This document shows, one piece after another, positions 29,600-39,980 of a stretch of DNA of 64,000 nucleotides. The stretch spans positions 496,001 to 560,000 of the forward strand of contig NZ_LR217737.1 of NCBI RefSeq assembly GCF_900699015.1, written 5' to 3'. The position numbers and the translations under genes were made by a program. The notes beneath the pieces are model-generated. The model had not been told where the DNA came from and did not search any database. It saw only the letters and a list, made by a program, of their open reading frames with translations. How positions within the stretch are numbered: position 1 is the stretch's first letter; every line of letters begins with the position of its first letter. This stretch comes from Erwinia_E haradaeae_E. GTDB lineage: Bacteria; Pseudomonadota; Gammaproteobacteria; Enterobacterales; Enterobacteriaceae.

Positions 29600-31618
29600 T
29601 TATTGAATTGGATTTGAGTCATAGGAATCAAGCAAGTTTTTTATCTTTTTTACTACGTTCTCTACTGTAAAACCAAATAGTTTAAAAAGTTTTTCTGATG
29701 GAGCAGATTGACCGAATTGGGTCATTGCTATAATAATACCATTAAGACCAACATATTTAAACCAGTAATCAGCTATACCTGCTTCAATTGCTACACGAGC
29801 AGTCACGACACTTGGTAACACTGATTCACGGTATGAATCATCTTGTTGATCGAACACATCAGTAGATGGCATAGAAACTACACGTAATCTATGCCCTTCC
29901 TTAGTGAGGACATGATACGCATTAACTGCTAATTCAATTTCAGATCCAGTGGAAATTATGATTAACTTTGGCTCACCTACGCAGTCTTGGAGAATATATC
30001 CACCACGAAAAACATTGGATAACTGTTTATCAGTTCTTTGCTGTTGTGTTAGGTTTTGACGAGAAAGAATAAGAGCAGTAGGCCCATCGTAACGTTCAAC
30101 GGCAAATTTCCACGCAATTGCACACTCGACTTGATCGCAAGGCCTCCAAGTACTCATATTTGGTGTAAGACGTAAGCTGGATAATTGTTCAATTGGTTGA
30201 TGTGTTGGACCATCTTCACCTAAACCAATAGAATCATGAGTATATATCATGATCTGCCTGGTTTTCATTAGCGCCGCCATGCGTACGGCGTTACGGGCAT
30301 ACTCAGCAAACATTAAAAATGTTGCGGTATACGGTAAAAAACCACCATGCAGTGCTATCCCATTAGCGATCGCGTTCATACCAAATTCTCGAGCACCAAA
30401 GTGAATATAGTTACCTTCTGGATTTTGATGAATAGGCTTAGATCCAGACCACATAGTAAGATTACTTGGCGTTAAATCTGCAGAACCACCTAAATACTCT
30501 GGCAAGTATTTTCCAAAAGCTTCAATAATATTCTGTGATGCTGCACGACTAGAAATATTTTTTGTGTTAGATTGTAATTTACGAATCAATGCATGTGATT
30601 GAGAATCCCAATTTAACGGTAATTCATTTTTGAGGCGTCTATTGAGTTCCTGAAAAAGGATAGGGAATTTTTTTTCATAGTGTCTAAATTGTTCGTTCCA
30701 TATTTCTTCTTTTTTCTGACCAATATCCCTAGCATTCCATTGTCTATATATCATTTGTGGAATCTCAAATGGTTCGTAGTGCCAGCCTAATTTCTGACGA
30801 GTTAACAGGACCTCTTTGTCCCCAAGAGGCCCGCCGTGAGCTTGATTTGAACCACTTTTGTTTGGAGAACCAAAGCCAATTATAGTGTTAAATATTAGTA
30901 ATGAAGGTTGGTTTTTAACTTTAATTGCTTCTTTAATAGCGTTTTCGATTGAAAAAATATTATGTCCATCTATATTACGTATTACATGCCATCTATATGA
31001 TTCAAAACGTTGTGCAGTATCATCAGTACACCATCCACTAGTGTCACCATCAATAGATATACCATTTTTATCATAGAATGCAATTAATTTTCCTAGCTTT
31101 AATGTTCCTGCTAAAGAACAAGCTTCATGGGAGACCCCCTCCATCATGCATCCATCCCCCAAAAACACATAAGTTCGATGATCTATTATGGAATGTTGAG
31201 GTCTATTAAATTGTGAAGATAGAGTTTTCTCTGCAATAGCCATCCCAACCCCATTGGCAATCCCTTGTCCTAGAGGGCCTGTAGTTGTTTCTACACCTTC
31301 GGTATGAGAATATTCTGGATGCCCTGGTGTTTTGGAATTTAACTGACGGAAATTAGTTAAGTCACTGATTGATAAATTGTAACCACTGAGATGTAATAGG
31401 CTATAGAGCAGCATAGAGGCATGCCCGTTCGAGAGAACAAAACGATCACGATTAATCCATACTGGATTGTTTGGATTATGATTAAGAAATTTACACCATA
31501 AAACTGTTGCTATATCCGCCATGCCCATTGGGGCTCCAGGATGGCCAGACTGTGCTTTTTGTACCGCGTCCATACTTAATGCACGAATGGCATTAGAAAG
31601 TTCTCTAAAAGAACACAT
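29600..31618 (-). CDS. tktA: Transketolase
   Basis: Thiamine-diphosphate enzyme that moves two-carbon units in the pentose phosphate pathway and supplies erythrose 4-phosphate and ribose 5-phosphate. It has 672 residues (E. coli TktA 663). Visible features are SGHPGAPMGMADIA with the phosphate-contacting His, the ThDP motif GDGCMMEGVSHE, EFGMNAIANGIALHGG with the catalytic Glu, and the C-terminal domain to the end. Closer to TktA than TktB from memory, and tktA is the E. coli neighbour of epd-pgk-fbaA. A single copy is seen in the window. Confidence 0.97.
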   Translation of the reverse strand: MCSFRELSNAIRALSMDAVQKAQSGHPGAPMGMADIATVLWCKFLNHNPNNPVWINRDRFVLSNGHASMLLYSLLHLSGYNLSISDLTNFRQLNSKTPGHPEYSHTEGVETTTGPLGQGIANGVGMAIAEKTLSSQFNRPQHSIIDHRTYVFLGDGCMMEGVSHEACSLAGTLKLGKLIAFYDKNGISIDGDTSGWCTDDTAQRFESYRWHVIRNIDGHNIFSIENAIKEAIKVKNQPSLLIFNTIIGFGSPNKSGSNQAHGGPLGDKEVLLTRQKLGWHYEPFEIPQMIYRQWNARDIGQKKEEIWNEQFRHYEKKFPILFQELNRRLKNELPLNWDSQSHALIRKLQSNTKNISSRAASQNIIEAFGKYLPEYLGGSADLTPSNLTMWSGSKPIHQNPEGNYIHFGAREFGMNAIANGIALHGGFLPYTATFLMFAEYARNAVRMAALMKTRQIMIYTHDSIGLGEDGPTHQPIEQLSSLRLTPNMSTWRPCDQVECAIAWKFAVERYDGPTALILSRQNLTQQQRTDKQLSNVFRGGYILQDCVGEPKLIIISTGSEIELAVNAYHVLTKEGHRLRVVSMPSTDVFDQQDDSYRESVLPSVVTARVAIEAGIADYWFKYVGLNGIIIAMTQFGQSAPSEKLFKLFGFTVENVVKKIKNLLDSYDSNPIQ

Positions 31619-32921
31619 TCTTTACTCCAGGCTATATGTAATTCTTTACTGATTTAACTTAGTAAAAATGAATCACTGATTATAAAAAAATTAATAAAAA
31701 ATTAAAAATTACTCTAATATAAAAGGTACATCTTATACCATTAAGAGTTTAAAATATTATATAATTTTATGATAATAATTAGGTAATCTATATTGATACG
31801 AATCAAAGTGTTCTTAAATATAGTGGAATAGCAAATTTAGTTCTTAATTACTAGTCAATAGTCTTCTAAGAAGATCTGTAATACTAAATTATAGATTAAA
31901 CAGATTTTGATTACATAAGTAATATCACTTTTTCAGTATAAAATTGAAGAAAATACTCATAATTCTAAGGAGTTCTTCATTGATTTTCGATAGAAATAAA
32001 TAAATATATTTTCTTTTATTTTTTATTTATAGAAATTGCAGTATTTTCTTGCAAGAAAGTGCTTTCAGTTACAAAAAATGTATATAATATTATATAGTCC
32101 TAATCATCATTTATTTTTAATAAATTACAGGACATAAGTGATTAATAATAACCTTATTTCATTAAGAAATTTTTCATCTGCTCTCTAATTTACATAAACA
32201 AATAAATCGGGATATTGTCATATATCATACTATATTTTATTTACCAGAAAATAAATAAAATTAAAAGATTTTAATCATCTTTTTCATCTATCTTAAAATA
32301 TATATTTTAATAAAATAGATATTTTTTAAAACAATAATAATAAATTAGGATATGAGCATAATTCTGTTTTCTTTATTTTATTTGGTATATCTCATCCAGC
32401 AACTAGTTTATAAGTAATGAACTATAACAGATCCTGTTTTTCTAGATAGTTTGCTTATTATAAACTAAAACAACATCTTTAGTAATATAAATACCTTAGT
32501 CAGAATAGGATAAACACTGATGTAATAGATACTCCATTGATTTATTCATGTTATTTAATCAATATTTTAATTGATATATTGAATGATAGTTATCTATGCA
32601 CCTGTATACTAATAATAATTAGAGTTCTCATTCTTATTTTCATTTATCTGATTAGATATTATATAAGCCTATCTAGAACGAACTTCCCTTCTCTCATAAT
32701 ATAAGAGATAATCGTTATTATCAATCACCCTACTTAATAATCGGAGCATTTCTATAATTAAAAAAAAATCTATTTTCTCTAACAAATGGATAGAACTCAA
32801 TATTCTATAAAATATTATATAAAAAGATATTAGGTTTAATAAAATATTTTATTTTAACAGTAGTATATACTGTTTCTGAAAAGATTCACTGATAGTGAAT
32901 TTAATTTGCAAAGGATTTTAT
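31619..32921. other. Empty spacer between tktA and murB
   Basis: About 1.3 kb between divergent genes, closed in all frames. It holds a 14-bp perfect palindrome without a loop, TTTCTTGCAAGAAA (32045-32058), which could be a protein-binding site or chance. No rRNA or tRNA is seen, although E. coli has the rrnB operon upstream of murB. Confidence 0.45.
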
Positions 32922-33962
32922 ATGTCCTATCATCAATTTTCATTAAAACAATGGCATACTTTTGGTATTGATGTTTATGCTAATAATATTGTTATAGCTA
33001 AAAGTAAAGCTGCTCTTTTTTGTCAATGTTGGCAGAAAAAAACTTGGAAGACTGAGCCAATATTATTATTAGGACAAGGTAGTAATGTACTATTTTTACA
33101 GAATTTTGATGGGAAAGTGCTCATTAATCGAATTAAAGGAATAAATATAGTGGAAACAACTGATTCCTGGTTGTTACATGTAGGTGCTGGAGAAAATTGG
33201 CATAAATTAGTAAAAATGACATTAGATAAAGGTCTTGGTGGTCTAGAAAATTTAGCACTGATTCCCGGTTGTGTTGGATCTGCGCCAATTCAAAATATTG
33301 GAGCTTATGATCTTGAATTAGATCAGGTTTGTGAATATGTAGATGTTGTCTTTTTGTCTGATGGAGAACACCGACGTTTTAACACTATAGAGTGTTGTTT
33401 TGGTTATCGAGATAGCATTTTTAAACATTCTTATAAAGATCAATATGTTGTTATTGCTGTGGGATTTAAATTGAAAAAAAAGTGGAAACCTATCCTTACT
33501 TATAGTCATTTACGTTATCTTAACCCAAAAACAGTGACACCCATCCAAGTATTTAACGCTATATGTCGGATACGTCGTAGAAAACTTCCAAATCCAAATA
33601 TAATAGGTAATGCTGGGAGTTTTTTTAAAAATCCATTAATTACTACCTCATTAGCTTCCGATTTGCTTGTTCGTTATCCGAATATTCCACAATATTTACA
33701 AAAAGACGGTAAAGTAAAATTGTCTGCTGGTCAACTTATCGATCATTGTCTTTTAAAAGGGCTCCGTATTGGAGGAGCTGCGGTGCATAAAAAACAAGCT
33801 ATAGTATTAATTAATACTGGTACCGCTAGTAGTGAGGATGTTGTAAATTTAGCTCGTATTGTCCGAAAACGTGTAGCAGAAAAGTTTAATGTTTTATTAG
33901 AACCAGAAGTATGTTTTATCTCTTCCAGAGGAATAACCGATTCTGTAGAGGTTATAACATGA
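32922..33962 (+). CDS. murB: UDP-N-acetylenolpyruvoylglucosamine reductase MurB
   Basis: FAD/NADPH enzyme that makes UDP-N-acetylmuramic acid for peptidoglycan. The ATG at 32922 has an AAGGA six bases before it and gives MSYHQFSLKQWHTFGID, colinear with E. coli MurB. The frame from 32895 adds nine unrelated residues. It has 346 residues (E. coli 342). Intact are GQGSNVLF, the FAD-binding GAGENWHKLV and GLGGLENLALIPGCVGSAPIQNIGAY, the catalytic Ser in GNAGSFFKNP and the catalytic Glu in LEPEVCF. It overlaps birA by 4 bases (ATGA), as an E. coli-type murB-birA pair. An 8-A run at about 33474 is a possible slippage site. Confidence 0.97.
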   Translation: MSYHQFSLKQWHTFGIDVYANNIVIAKSKAALFCQCWQKKTWKTEPILLLGQGSNVLFLQNFDGKVLINRIKGINIVETTDSWLLHVGAGENWHKLVKMTLDKGLGGLENLALIPGCVGSAPIQNIGAYDLELDQVCEYVDVVFLSDGEHRRFNTIECCFGYRDSIFKHSYKDQYVVIAVGFKLKKKWKPILTYSHLRYLNPKTVTPIQVFNAICRIRRRKLPNPNIIGNAGSFFKNPLITTSLASDLLVRYPNIPQYLQKDGKVKLSAGQLIDHCLLKGLRIGGAAVHKKQAIVLINTGTASSEDVVNLARIVRKRVAEKFNVLLEPEVCFISSRGITDSVEVIT

Positions 33963-34846
33963 GTTATCCTATAATACCTATGACGTTTATTAAGATTTTA
34001 TCTGATGGAAAACTACATTCAAGTAACGAACTTATCCAACAGATGGGAATAAGATTAATAGATATTCATAATTATATCCAAATTTTAAAAGAAATAGGAA
34101 TCAATATCTTAACTATTAGAGGTCAAGGTTATTGCCTAGGATTTTCTATGCATCTTTTAGATGAAAAAATTATTAAATCAGATATTACAGGAGGCCGTTT
34201 ATCAATTATTCCAGTGATTGATTCCACTAATCAATACTTGATGAATTCTATTCCTAAATTACAAGTAGGCGATGTGTGTATAGCTGAGCATCAGAGATCG
34301 GGGTATGGTCGGCGAAGCCGACCATGGTTTTCTTCTTTTGGATCTAATCTATATTTATCTATATATTGGCGATTAAAAAATAACTTAGTATCCACGACAG
34401 GGCTTAGTCTGATTATAAGTCTCGCGATTGCTAATGTCCTACGAAAAATAGGGGCATCTAATATTAAAGTTAAATGGCCAAATGACATTTATCTTTATAA
34501 TCGCAAGTTGGCTGGTGTTTTGATAGAACTAAAAAATCAAAATAGTAAATTTATAGAAGTAGTAGTTGGTATAGGAATCAATCTCAATATGCATGATCAA
34601 TCACACGAAATTATGATAAAACATGGTGGAATAGATCTTCAGTCTATTGGAATTAGTGTAGACCGAAATGTTTTGTCAGCTTTAGTTATTAACGCTATTC
34701 GTAATGTATTAACACAGTTTGAACAACATGCATTATATTCATATATTACGCCAAAAACAAAAATATATGATGAGATTAACTGTCTCACTAGTCTTCTAAA
34801 TGAAGAGTTGCAATATAAAAGAGATATGAAACAGGAATATATTTAG
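33959..34846 (+). CDS. birA: Biotin-protein ligase / bio repressor BirA, C-terminally truncated
   Basis: Attaches biotin to AccB and in E. coli also represses the bio operon. The ATG at 33959 overlaps the murB stop and gives 295 residues (E. coli 321). The N-terminal winged-helix region (1-60) is present. The catalytic domain keeps the E. coli numbering: biotin/AMP loop GYGRRSR at 115-121 with R118 and R119 kept but R116 changed to Tyr and G120 to Ser, KWPND at 172-176, and K183 in NRKLAG. After about residue 262 similarity fades and most of the C-terminal SH3-like domain is missing. Codons just past the stop read TRLLILEK, perhaps an eroded continuation. Its target AccB is encoded at 62722. 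Confidence 0.93.
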   Translation: MSYPIIPMTFIKILSDGKLHSSNELIQQMGIRLIDIHNYIQILKEIGINILTIRGQGYCLGFSMHLLDEKIIKSDITGGRLSIIPVIDSTNQYLMNSIPKLQVGDVCIAEHQRSGYGRRSRPWFSSFGSNLYLSIYWRLKNNLVSTTGLSLIISLAIANVLRKIGASNIKVKWPNDIYLYNRKLAGVLIELKNQNSKFIEVVVGIGINLNMHDQSHEIMIKHGGIDLQSIGISVDRNVLSALVINAIRNVLTQFEQHALYSYITPKTKIYDEINCLTSLLNEELQYKRDMKQEYI

Positions 34847-35489
34847 ACAAGACTCTTGATTCTAGAAAAATAAGATGACTAAGCTTTTTCGAAAACATCT
34901 TAATATTGTATTTAAGTAAATCTAGTACCTCTCTTCATTCTATTTTCAACTGATATAACTAGTTAGAACTAAACAGAAACTATATGTTCCTAATACATTG
35001 AATTAGAAATAACTAAGTATCTATTTCGGTATATAGTTTTAAGTAAATTGATATTAGTTCTTATAGATAGATAAAAGTTTTATAAAAATTTATTGCACTA
35101 AATGTTTAAAAACACGTAAAATAGGTCTGTCAGATTAAAGTATTTGAAATTGATGCATCATTGTTAATGTGAACATATAATTTAAGTGATTACCAATCGA
35201 GTACATGATATTTGTATCACTTATTTCTACTTTAAGTGGATTAAGCTACAACATTTACTTACTTTTAACAATCAGAAAAAGATAATTCTATTCCACGTTT
35301 TTAGTTGGAAGATCAATTTAATAAACATACTTTTTCTTAATCTATCAAAATAGATTACAAATAATGATTTAGTTATTTTATGATGCTAAATAAGTAATTT
35401 TTTCTTACATGCACCAGACATGAAAACCTATATACTTAAAATAGTGATGTATAGATAATTAGTGATAACATTTGATGCTGTCAGTTTCA
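34847..35489. other. Empty spacer between birA and mreD
   Basis: About 640 bases between convergent genes. AAGATG/CATCTT arms (about 34873-34902) around an inner TTTT/AAAA form a weak hairpin soon after birA. coaA, which converges on birA in E. coli, is not present. Nothing else is seen. Confidence 0.45.
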
Positions 35490-35993
35490 CTAAAATACAA
35501 CTTTTTTACTAGAACATAAGTGGTAATTAATCTTTTGCATTAATAAGAACATCCATGGCCAAACCATACCGTTAATTACTCCATTCCATAATTGTTCTGG
35601 GCAAAAAGTAATATTTATGATTAATAATTCTAAACCAAAAACCATCATATCCATTATCCATGAAAATATTATCACATATAATACTTGTTGCCATATCGGT
35701 AAGTTGAAAATTTTATAGTTTTGTCGGGAAACTAGATAAGTTATAACACTTAAAGCCAACGAGTGCACACCTAAGGTAGATCCATAAACAAGATCCGTTA
35801 CTATACCTACTGCAAATGCAGTACTAATATTTATCTGATCAGGCGTTATTAATATCCAATAGATTAAGATTAATAATATCCATGAAGGGCGAAATGATGA
35901 TAATAATTCAGGCCATTGGATGCCTTGCAATATTAATGCAGCTAAGAAGGATAACCAGATTACCCCATATCTACAGCTACGGAAAGAATTCAT
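35490..35993 (-). CDS. mreD: Rod shape-determining protein MreD
   Basis: Inner-membrane protein of the elongasome that organises lateral peptidoglycan synthesis with MreB, MreC, RodA and PBP2. It has 167 residues (E. coli 162), very hydrophobic, with about five or six membrane segments. MNSFRSCRYGVIWLSFLAALILQ, the STLGVHSLALSVITYLVS stretch and VINGMVWPWMFLLM align with E. coli MreD. It is last in mreB-mreC-mreD, 110 bases after mreC. In E. coli yhdE and rng follow; here there is a spacer. Confidence 0.95.
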   Translation of the reverse strand: MNSFRSCRYGVIWLSFLAALILQGIQWPELLSSFRPSWILLILIYWILITPDQINISTAFAVGIVTDLVYGSTLGVHSLALSVITYLVSRQNYKIFNLPIWQQVLYVIIFSWIMDMMVFGLELLIINITFCPEQLWNGVINGMVWPWMFLLMQKINYHLCSSKKVVF

Positions 35994-36103
35994 AGACTGT
36001 ATCAGTCGATATAGTATTCAAAACTAGGAATATATTAGTTTTTATGCCTTTATTTATTTGGCAGTCAACTGAATATCTTTGCTGTTCTTGATGTTCAGTT
36101 ATA

Positions 36104-37024
36104 TTATTCATGATTGGTAAGTTCTGTAGAGCCATTTTCTTTTTTTTGACATTCTTCGGAAATGTGACGTATTGAATGGGGCATTTCTTGGTTTACTGTA
36201 TAACGATTTTTAATCCACAAAAGAAGAAGGTATCTCAGGTTTTGTAAATTGGCTATTGGGTGTGCCTGAATAATCGAATAACCACGATGACTATCGTCTT
36301 TAACAGAAGAAATCACCGCAACAGGATAGCCTTCAGGGAAGCGACCTCCAAGACCAGAGGTAACTAGTATATCTCCACAACGTATATCAGCGTGATCCGG
36401 ATAATATTCAAGTTGTAACTCTTTAGAACATCCATTTCCAGATGCAATAGCACGAAGATTATTACGTAAAATCTGAATGGGTAATGAATGTGATGCATCA
36501 CAGATTAACAGGACCCGACTAGTATTTTTACTAACTAAAACTATCTGTCCAACTATGCCTTGGTCGCTGATAACAGGTTGACCTTCATAGACATTGTCCT
36601 CACTGCCTTTATCAATAATTACTTGATTCATATATGGGTTAGTGATAGATGAAATTACTTGTGTTATAATTTTCTTCTCATCTTGGTGTAGTGGAGATCT
36701 AAGCAAAGCCCTTAGATAAGCATTTTCTTTCTTAAAGTGATTTAACATAAGTAAGTCACTATTCTTTAGTATTATCTGATTTTGTAGTTCTTTATTTTTT
36801 AGATCTAATTTATAATGAGAAGTTGATATTTGAGATAAATAATCTAATGCTTGACGAGGCATATTTACAAGAAAATAAAATGCACTAACAGCAGTATTCA
36901 TATATGTACGAATAGAAGAAAATACTTTAAATTGATTATCAGAAATCATCATGAGAATTCCAAGAATAATTGCCATTAGTAGATGTAAGCGAATGGAAGC
37001 AACTTTACTAAATATTGGTTTCAT
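36104..37024 (-). CDS. mreC: Rod shape-determining protein MreC
   Basis: Bitopic membrane protein that links MreB filaments to PBP2 in the periplasm. It has 306 residues (E. coli 367). A short cytoplasmic start is followed by one membrane segment (about 12-28), a coiled coil (about 65-100), and the periplasmic double beta-barrel domain with VYEGQPVISDQGIVGQ and VLVTSGLGGRFPEGYPVAV. The Pro/Ala/Gln-rich tail of the E. coli protein is missing, which is common in reduced genomes and lies outside the folded domain. It is 344 bases after mreB on the same strand. Confidence 0.96.
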   Translation of the reverse strand: MKPIFSKVASIRLHLLMAIILGILMMISDNQFKVFSSIRTYMNTAVSAFYFLVNMPRQALDYLSQISTSHYKLDLKNKELQNQIILKNSDLLMLNHFKKENAYLRALLRSPLHQDEKKIITQVISSITNPYMNQVIIDKGSEDNVYEGQPVISDQGIVGQIVLVSKNTSRVLLICDASHSLPIQILRNNLRAIASGNGCSKELQLEYYPDHADIRCGDILVTSGLGGRFPEGYPVAVISSVKDDSHRGYSIIQAHPIANLQNLRYLLLLWIKNRYTVNQEMPHSIRHISEECQKKENGSTELTNHE

Positions 37025-37368
37025 AAATTAAAATTTTATCCTCTTGACTGTTTAGTTAATACGTATCTACTGATGACAGAGAGGTATTCTTTATGAAATA
37101 CAGTCAAGATAATATATGACATAGCTTACCCGTTTATTTTTATAGGTGTATATAGTGATTAATACAATCAATATTGTCTCTCTAGCTAATTAGAGACTAG
37201 TATCTAGTAATATTGAGTTGATTAGAACTTATGTAAACTATATATTCTTTTTTTACAAAATTAGTATGTTTTTATACATATTACTTTTGTTTTTGGTAAA
37301 AAAATTGTACATTATTTTAGATAATAAAAATCTTACCTATAAAGATAATCAATATTTTAGAAAAATTA
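37025..37368 (-). other. mreB-mreC spacer
   Basis: This 344-base non-coding spacer lies inside the mre operon. It holds a 6-bp hairpin TCTCTA/TAGAGA (37179-37196) that also pairs as GTCTCT/AGAGAC. In E. coli most mre transcripts stop after mreB. A weak attenuator here is possible but unproven. Confidence 0.35.
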
Positions 37369-38412
37369 TTAGTCTTCACTAAATAAATCCCCTCCATGTA
37401 TATCAATCATCTCTAAAGCTTTACCACCTCCTCGAGCTACACAAGTAAGTGGGTCTTCTGCAATAACTACAGGAATACCAGTTTCTTGCATTAATAAACG
37501 ATCTAGATTGCGTAACAAAGCGCCACCACCAGTCAGCACTATACCTCGCTCAGAAATATCAGATGCTAATTCAGGTGGGCACTGTTCTAAGGCAACCATT
37601 ACAGCACTAACGATACCGGTTAAAGGCTCTTGTATTGCTTCTAGTATTTCTTGAGAATGTAATGTAAACGCACGTGGCACTCCTTCCGCTAAGTTTCTTC
37701 CTCGTACTTCAATACCACGTATCTCATCACAAGGATAAGCAGATCCAATACCATGTTTAATCCGCTCAGCAGTAGCTTCACCAATAAGAGAACCATAGTT
37801 TCGTCGAACATAATTAATAATGGCTTCATCAAAACGATCACCCCCAATTCGAACAGAGGAAGAATACACCACACCATTCAGTGAGATTACTGCAACTTCA
37901 GTAGTACCACCTCCAATATCAATGACCATAGATCCAGTTGCATCAGAGACTGGGAGGCCTGCTCCAATAGCAGAAGACATTGGCTCTTCAATTAAGAAGA
38001 CTTCACGAGCCCCAGCACCTTGAGCAGATTCACGAATTGCACGACGCTCTACTTGTGTAGCGCCGACTGGAACACAGACTAATACACGAGGACTTGGGCG
38101 CATAAAGCTATTACTATGTACTTGTTTAATAAAATGTTGTAACATCTTTTCAGTAACAAAAAAATCAGCGATTACACCATCCTTCATTGGGCGAATAGCA
38201 GCAATATTACTGGGAGTACGTCCTAGCATCTGTTTTGCAGCATAGCCAACTGCTGCTACGCTTTTAGGGGTACCAGCACGATTTTGCCGAATTGCAACGA
38301 CAGAAGGTTCATTAAGTACGATACCTTGTCCTTTCACATATATAAGAGTATTCGCAGTGCCCAAATCAATAGAAAGGTCGTTGGAAAAAATGCCACGGAA
38401 TTTTTTAAACAT
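37369..38412 (-). CDS. mreB: Rod shape-determining actin-like protein MreB
   Basis: Bacterial actin that forms membrane-bound filaments guiding lateral wall synthesis. It has 347 residues, identical in length to E. coli MreB, and is highly conserved: FSNDLSIDLGTANTLIYVKG (phosphate 1), VIDIGGGTTEVAVISL (phosphate 2) and GIVLTGGGALLRNLDRLL (adenosine motif). The N-terminal MFKKFRG amphipathic membrane anchor is kept. First gene of mreBCD. Its presence with MreC, MreD and the Min system implies a rod-shaped, wall-bearing cell. Confidence 0.98.
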   Translation of the reverse strand: MFKKFRGIFSNDLSIDLGTANTLIYVKGQGIVLNEPSVVAIRQNRAGTPKSVAAVGYAAKQMLGRTPSNIAAIRPMKDGVIADFFVTEKMLQHFIKQVHSNSFMRPSPRVLVCVPVGATQVERRAIRESAQGAGAREVFLIEEPMSSAIGAGLPVSDATGSMVIDIGGGTTEVAVISLNGVVYSSSVRIGGDRFDEAIINYVRRNYGSLIGEATAERIKHGIGSAYPCDEIRGIEVRGRNLAEGVPRAFTLHSQEILEAIQEPLTGIVSAVMVALEQCPPELASDISERGIVLTGGGALLRNLDRLLMQETGIPVVIAEDPLTCVARGGGKALEMIDIHGGDLFSED

Positions 38413-38648
38413 ACTATCAAGATAATCCTTTAATCTAAATATATTCTAATTACTAAAATTCTTAAATAAAATAGAATACCTGTTAAATAAATAAGCACCT
38501 ATCATAGAAATGATGTTGTTTTTATATTGTTCACAACAGATTTTAATCAAGGATAAAGTATACCAAGTATATTCTTATAATATCTATATAGAATATACAT
38601 ATTAGTTCGAGCTATTTGAGTAACTATTTTGATCATTTCATGTATGTA

Positions 38649-38692
38649 ATAGCATGCTTCATGCTATCATGGCTAGTACTATAAGTACTAGC
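38649..38692. repeat. Tandem perfect hairpins upstream of mreB
   Basis: Two adjacent perfect stems are separated by 4 bases: an 8-bp stem ATAGCATG/CATGCTAT (38649-38656, 38660-38667) with loop CTT, and a 9-bp stem GCTAGTACT/AGTACTAGC (38672-38680, 38684-38692) with loop ATA. They lie 237-280 bases before the mreB start. No T run follows on either strand, so they are not plain terminators. The role is unknown. Confidence 0.6.
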
Positions 38693-39704
38693 GATATGAT
38701 ATTACTGTTTTAAGTACTTTAATATAGTTACTTTTTTATCTTTCTTTTATATTTTACTCTAGAATTGTACTGTCATGCTTCACTAGGTAAAACCGTTCAA
38801 AATATTTAACACTACATGTTAAAAGGAATGCTAAATTCTAAAAGATAAGAAAATTATCAGTATAATTTACAGTTGTATGACTAGATGCTAAAATTGATGA
38901 TATTGGCTGATAATTTGACAATTAAATTAGTTTTTTTATCTTTTTTGATTGTAGAGAAAATAGTATTTTTTCATAATAGCACATTGCATAATCTATAAAA
39001 TGACTATAAACTAGATTAGTTCTATATCCATATATGGATTTATGATAAATATATTTACTAATTTATGTGATTATTTATAATAATTAAATGATTCTCATAT
39101 TGAATAGATCCTACAAATGAAATAATCATGTCTTCATTAAATATTAAGTTTTAAATCATCGATGTATAATTTACATATAATGAAACTATATTAGTGTCAT
39201 ATAATATAATATCAAGAACCTATTTATTATAGTAAAATTATAGGTGATCTATATCAGTAGATCACTGATAAAATTAAATATATTATATATCTTATAGAGA
39301 ACTGAATGATCAGTACGCTGTATATCTGTATATATCTGAAAACAACTAAACGATCCCAATATTTATGTAATCAGAAAATAATTCTTTAATTATTTTAGTT
39401 TTAGATTTATTTCATCGAGTCGTTATTTAAGATAATCAAGATATGATAGAATCATATGAAAAAATTAACATGAAATATAATACATCTTTGATGTATTATA
39501 TAACATATTATCACCAATTAATATGTGTATTTTTCTGATTTTAACTTATCATAAAGTATATTCTGAAAGAAAATTTTCTGAAATAACACCTAAATTTAGA
39601 TTTAAGTAGTAAGTATTAGATTAGTATAAAAATGTATAATTCCAATATGATGGTGAGAGTATTTATATTTTTATTATATTCTGAGACTATAATAAGTTTT
39701 AATC

Positions 39705-39730
39705 TATCTATCTATTATAATAGATAGATA
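39705..39730. repeat. 26-bp perfect palindrome, partly repeated at 56376
   Basis: The arms TATCTATCTATTA and TAATAGATAGATA meet without a spacer. The first 20 bases recur exactly at 56376-56395, in the spacer downstream of cysA. The sequence is built from ATCT units, so slippage may explain it. The role is unknown. Confidence 0.5.
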
Positions 39731-39923
39731 CCTTGCCTATACTATGATATAGTGAGCTTTATTTTATTGCTAATAAAAGATTAAAATAGTCTTAATATAA
39801 TGTAGTTTAGAATTAATAGGATTGAGTAAAGTTTAAAGATAGTTAATTTGGATCTGTTAAAATCTTTTCATCACGCAAGTAAGAAAAGATAAAGATAATA
39901 ATGATTATCAAGCTTTTTCTACA

Positions 39924-39951
39924 TAGACTAGAAAATTCCTAATCATATATC
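39924..39951 (+). promoter_or_regulatory. Candidate promoter for tRNA-Val
   Basis: TAGACT (39924-39929) and TATATC (39946-39951) are 16 bases apart, with 29 bases to the tRNA 5' end. Each hexamer matches the sigma-70 consensus at four of six positions. This is weak support in AT-rich DNA. Confidence 0.3.
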
Positions 39952-39980
39952 CATACATAGTGACACTAATCAATATATAT

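Larger units (their letters stand above)
38413..39980. other. Empty spacer between mreB and tRNA-Val
   Basis: About 1.57 kb, closed in all frames. It contains the tandem hairpins at 38649-38692 and a 26-bp palindrome at 39705-39730. No gene remnant is recognised; E. coli has csrD upstream of mreB. Confidence 0.45.

Noticed and set aside
32045..32058. Palindrome TTTCTTGCAAGAAA as an operator
   Set aside because: It is 430 bases from tktA and 860 from murB, matches no regulator site I know, and may be chance.
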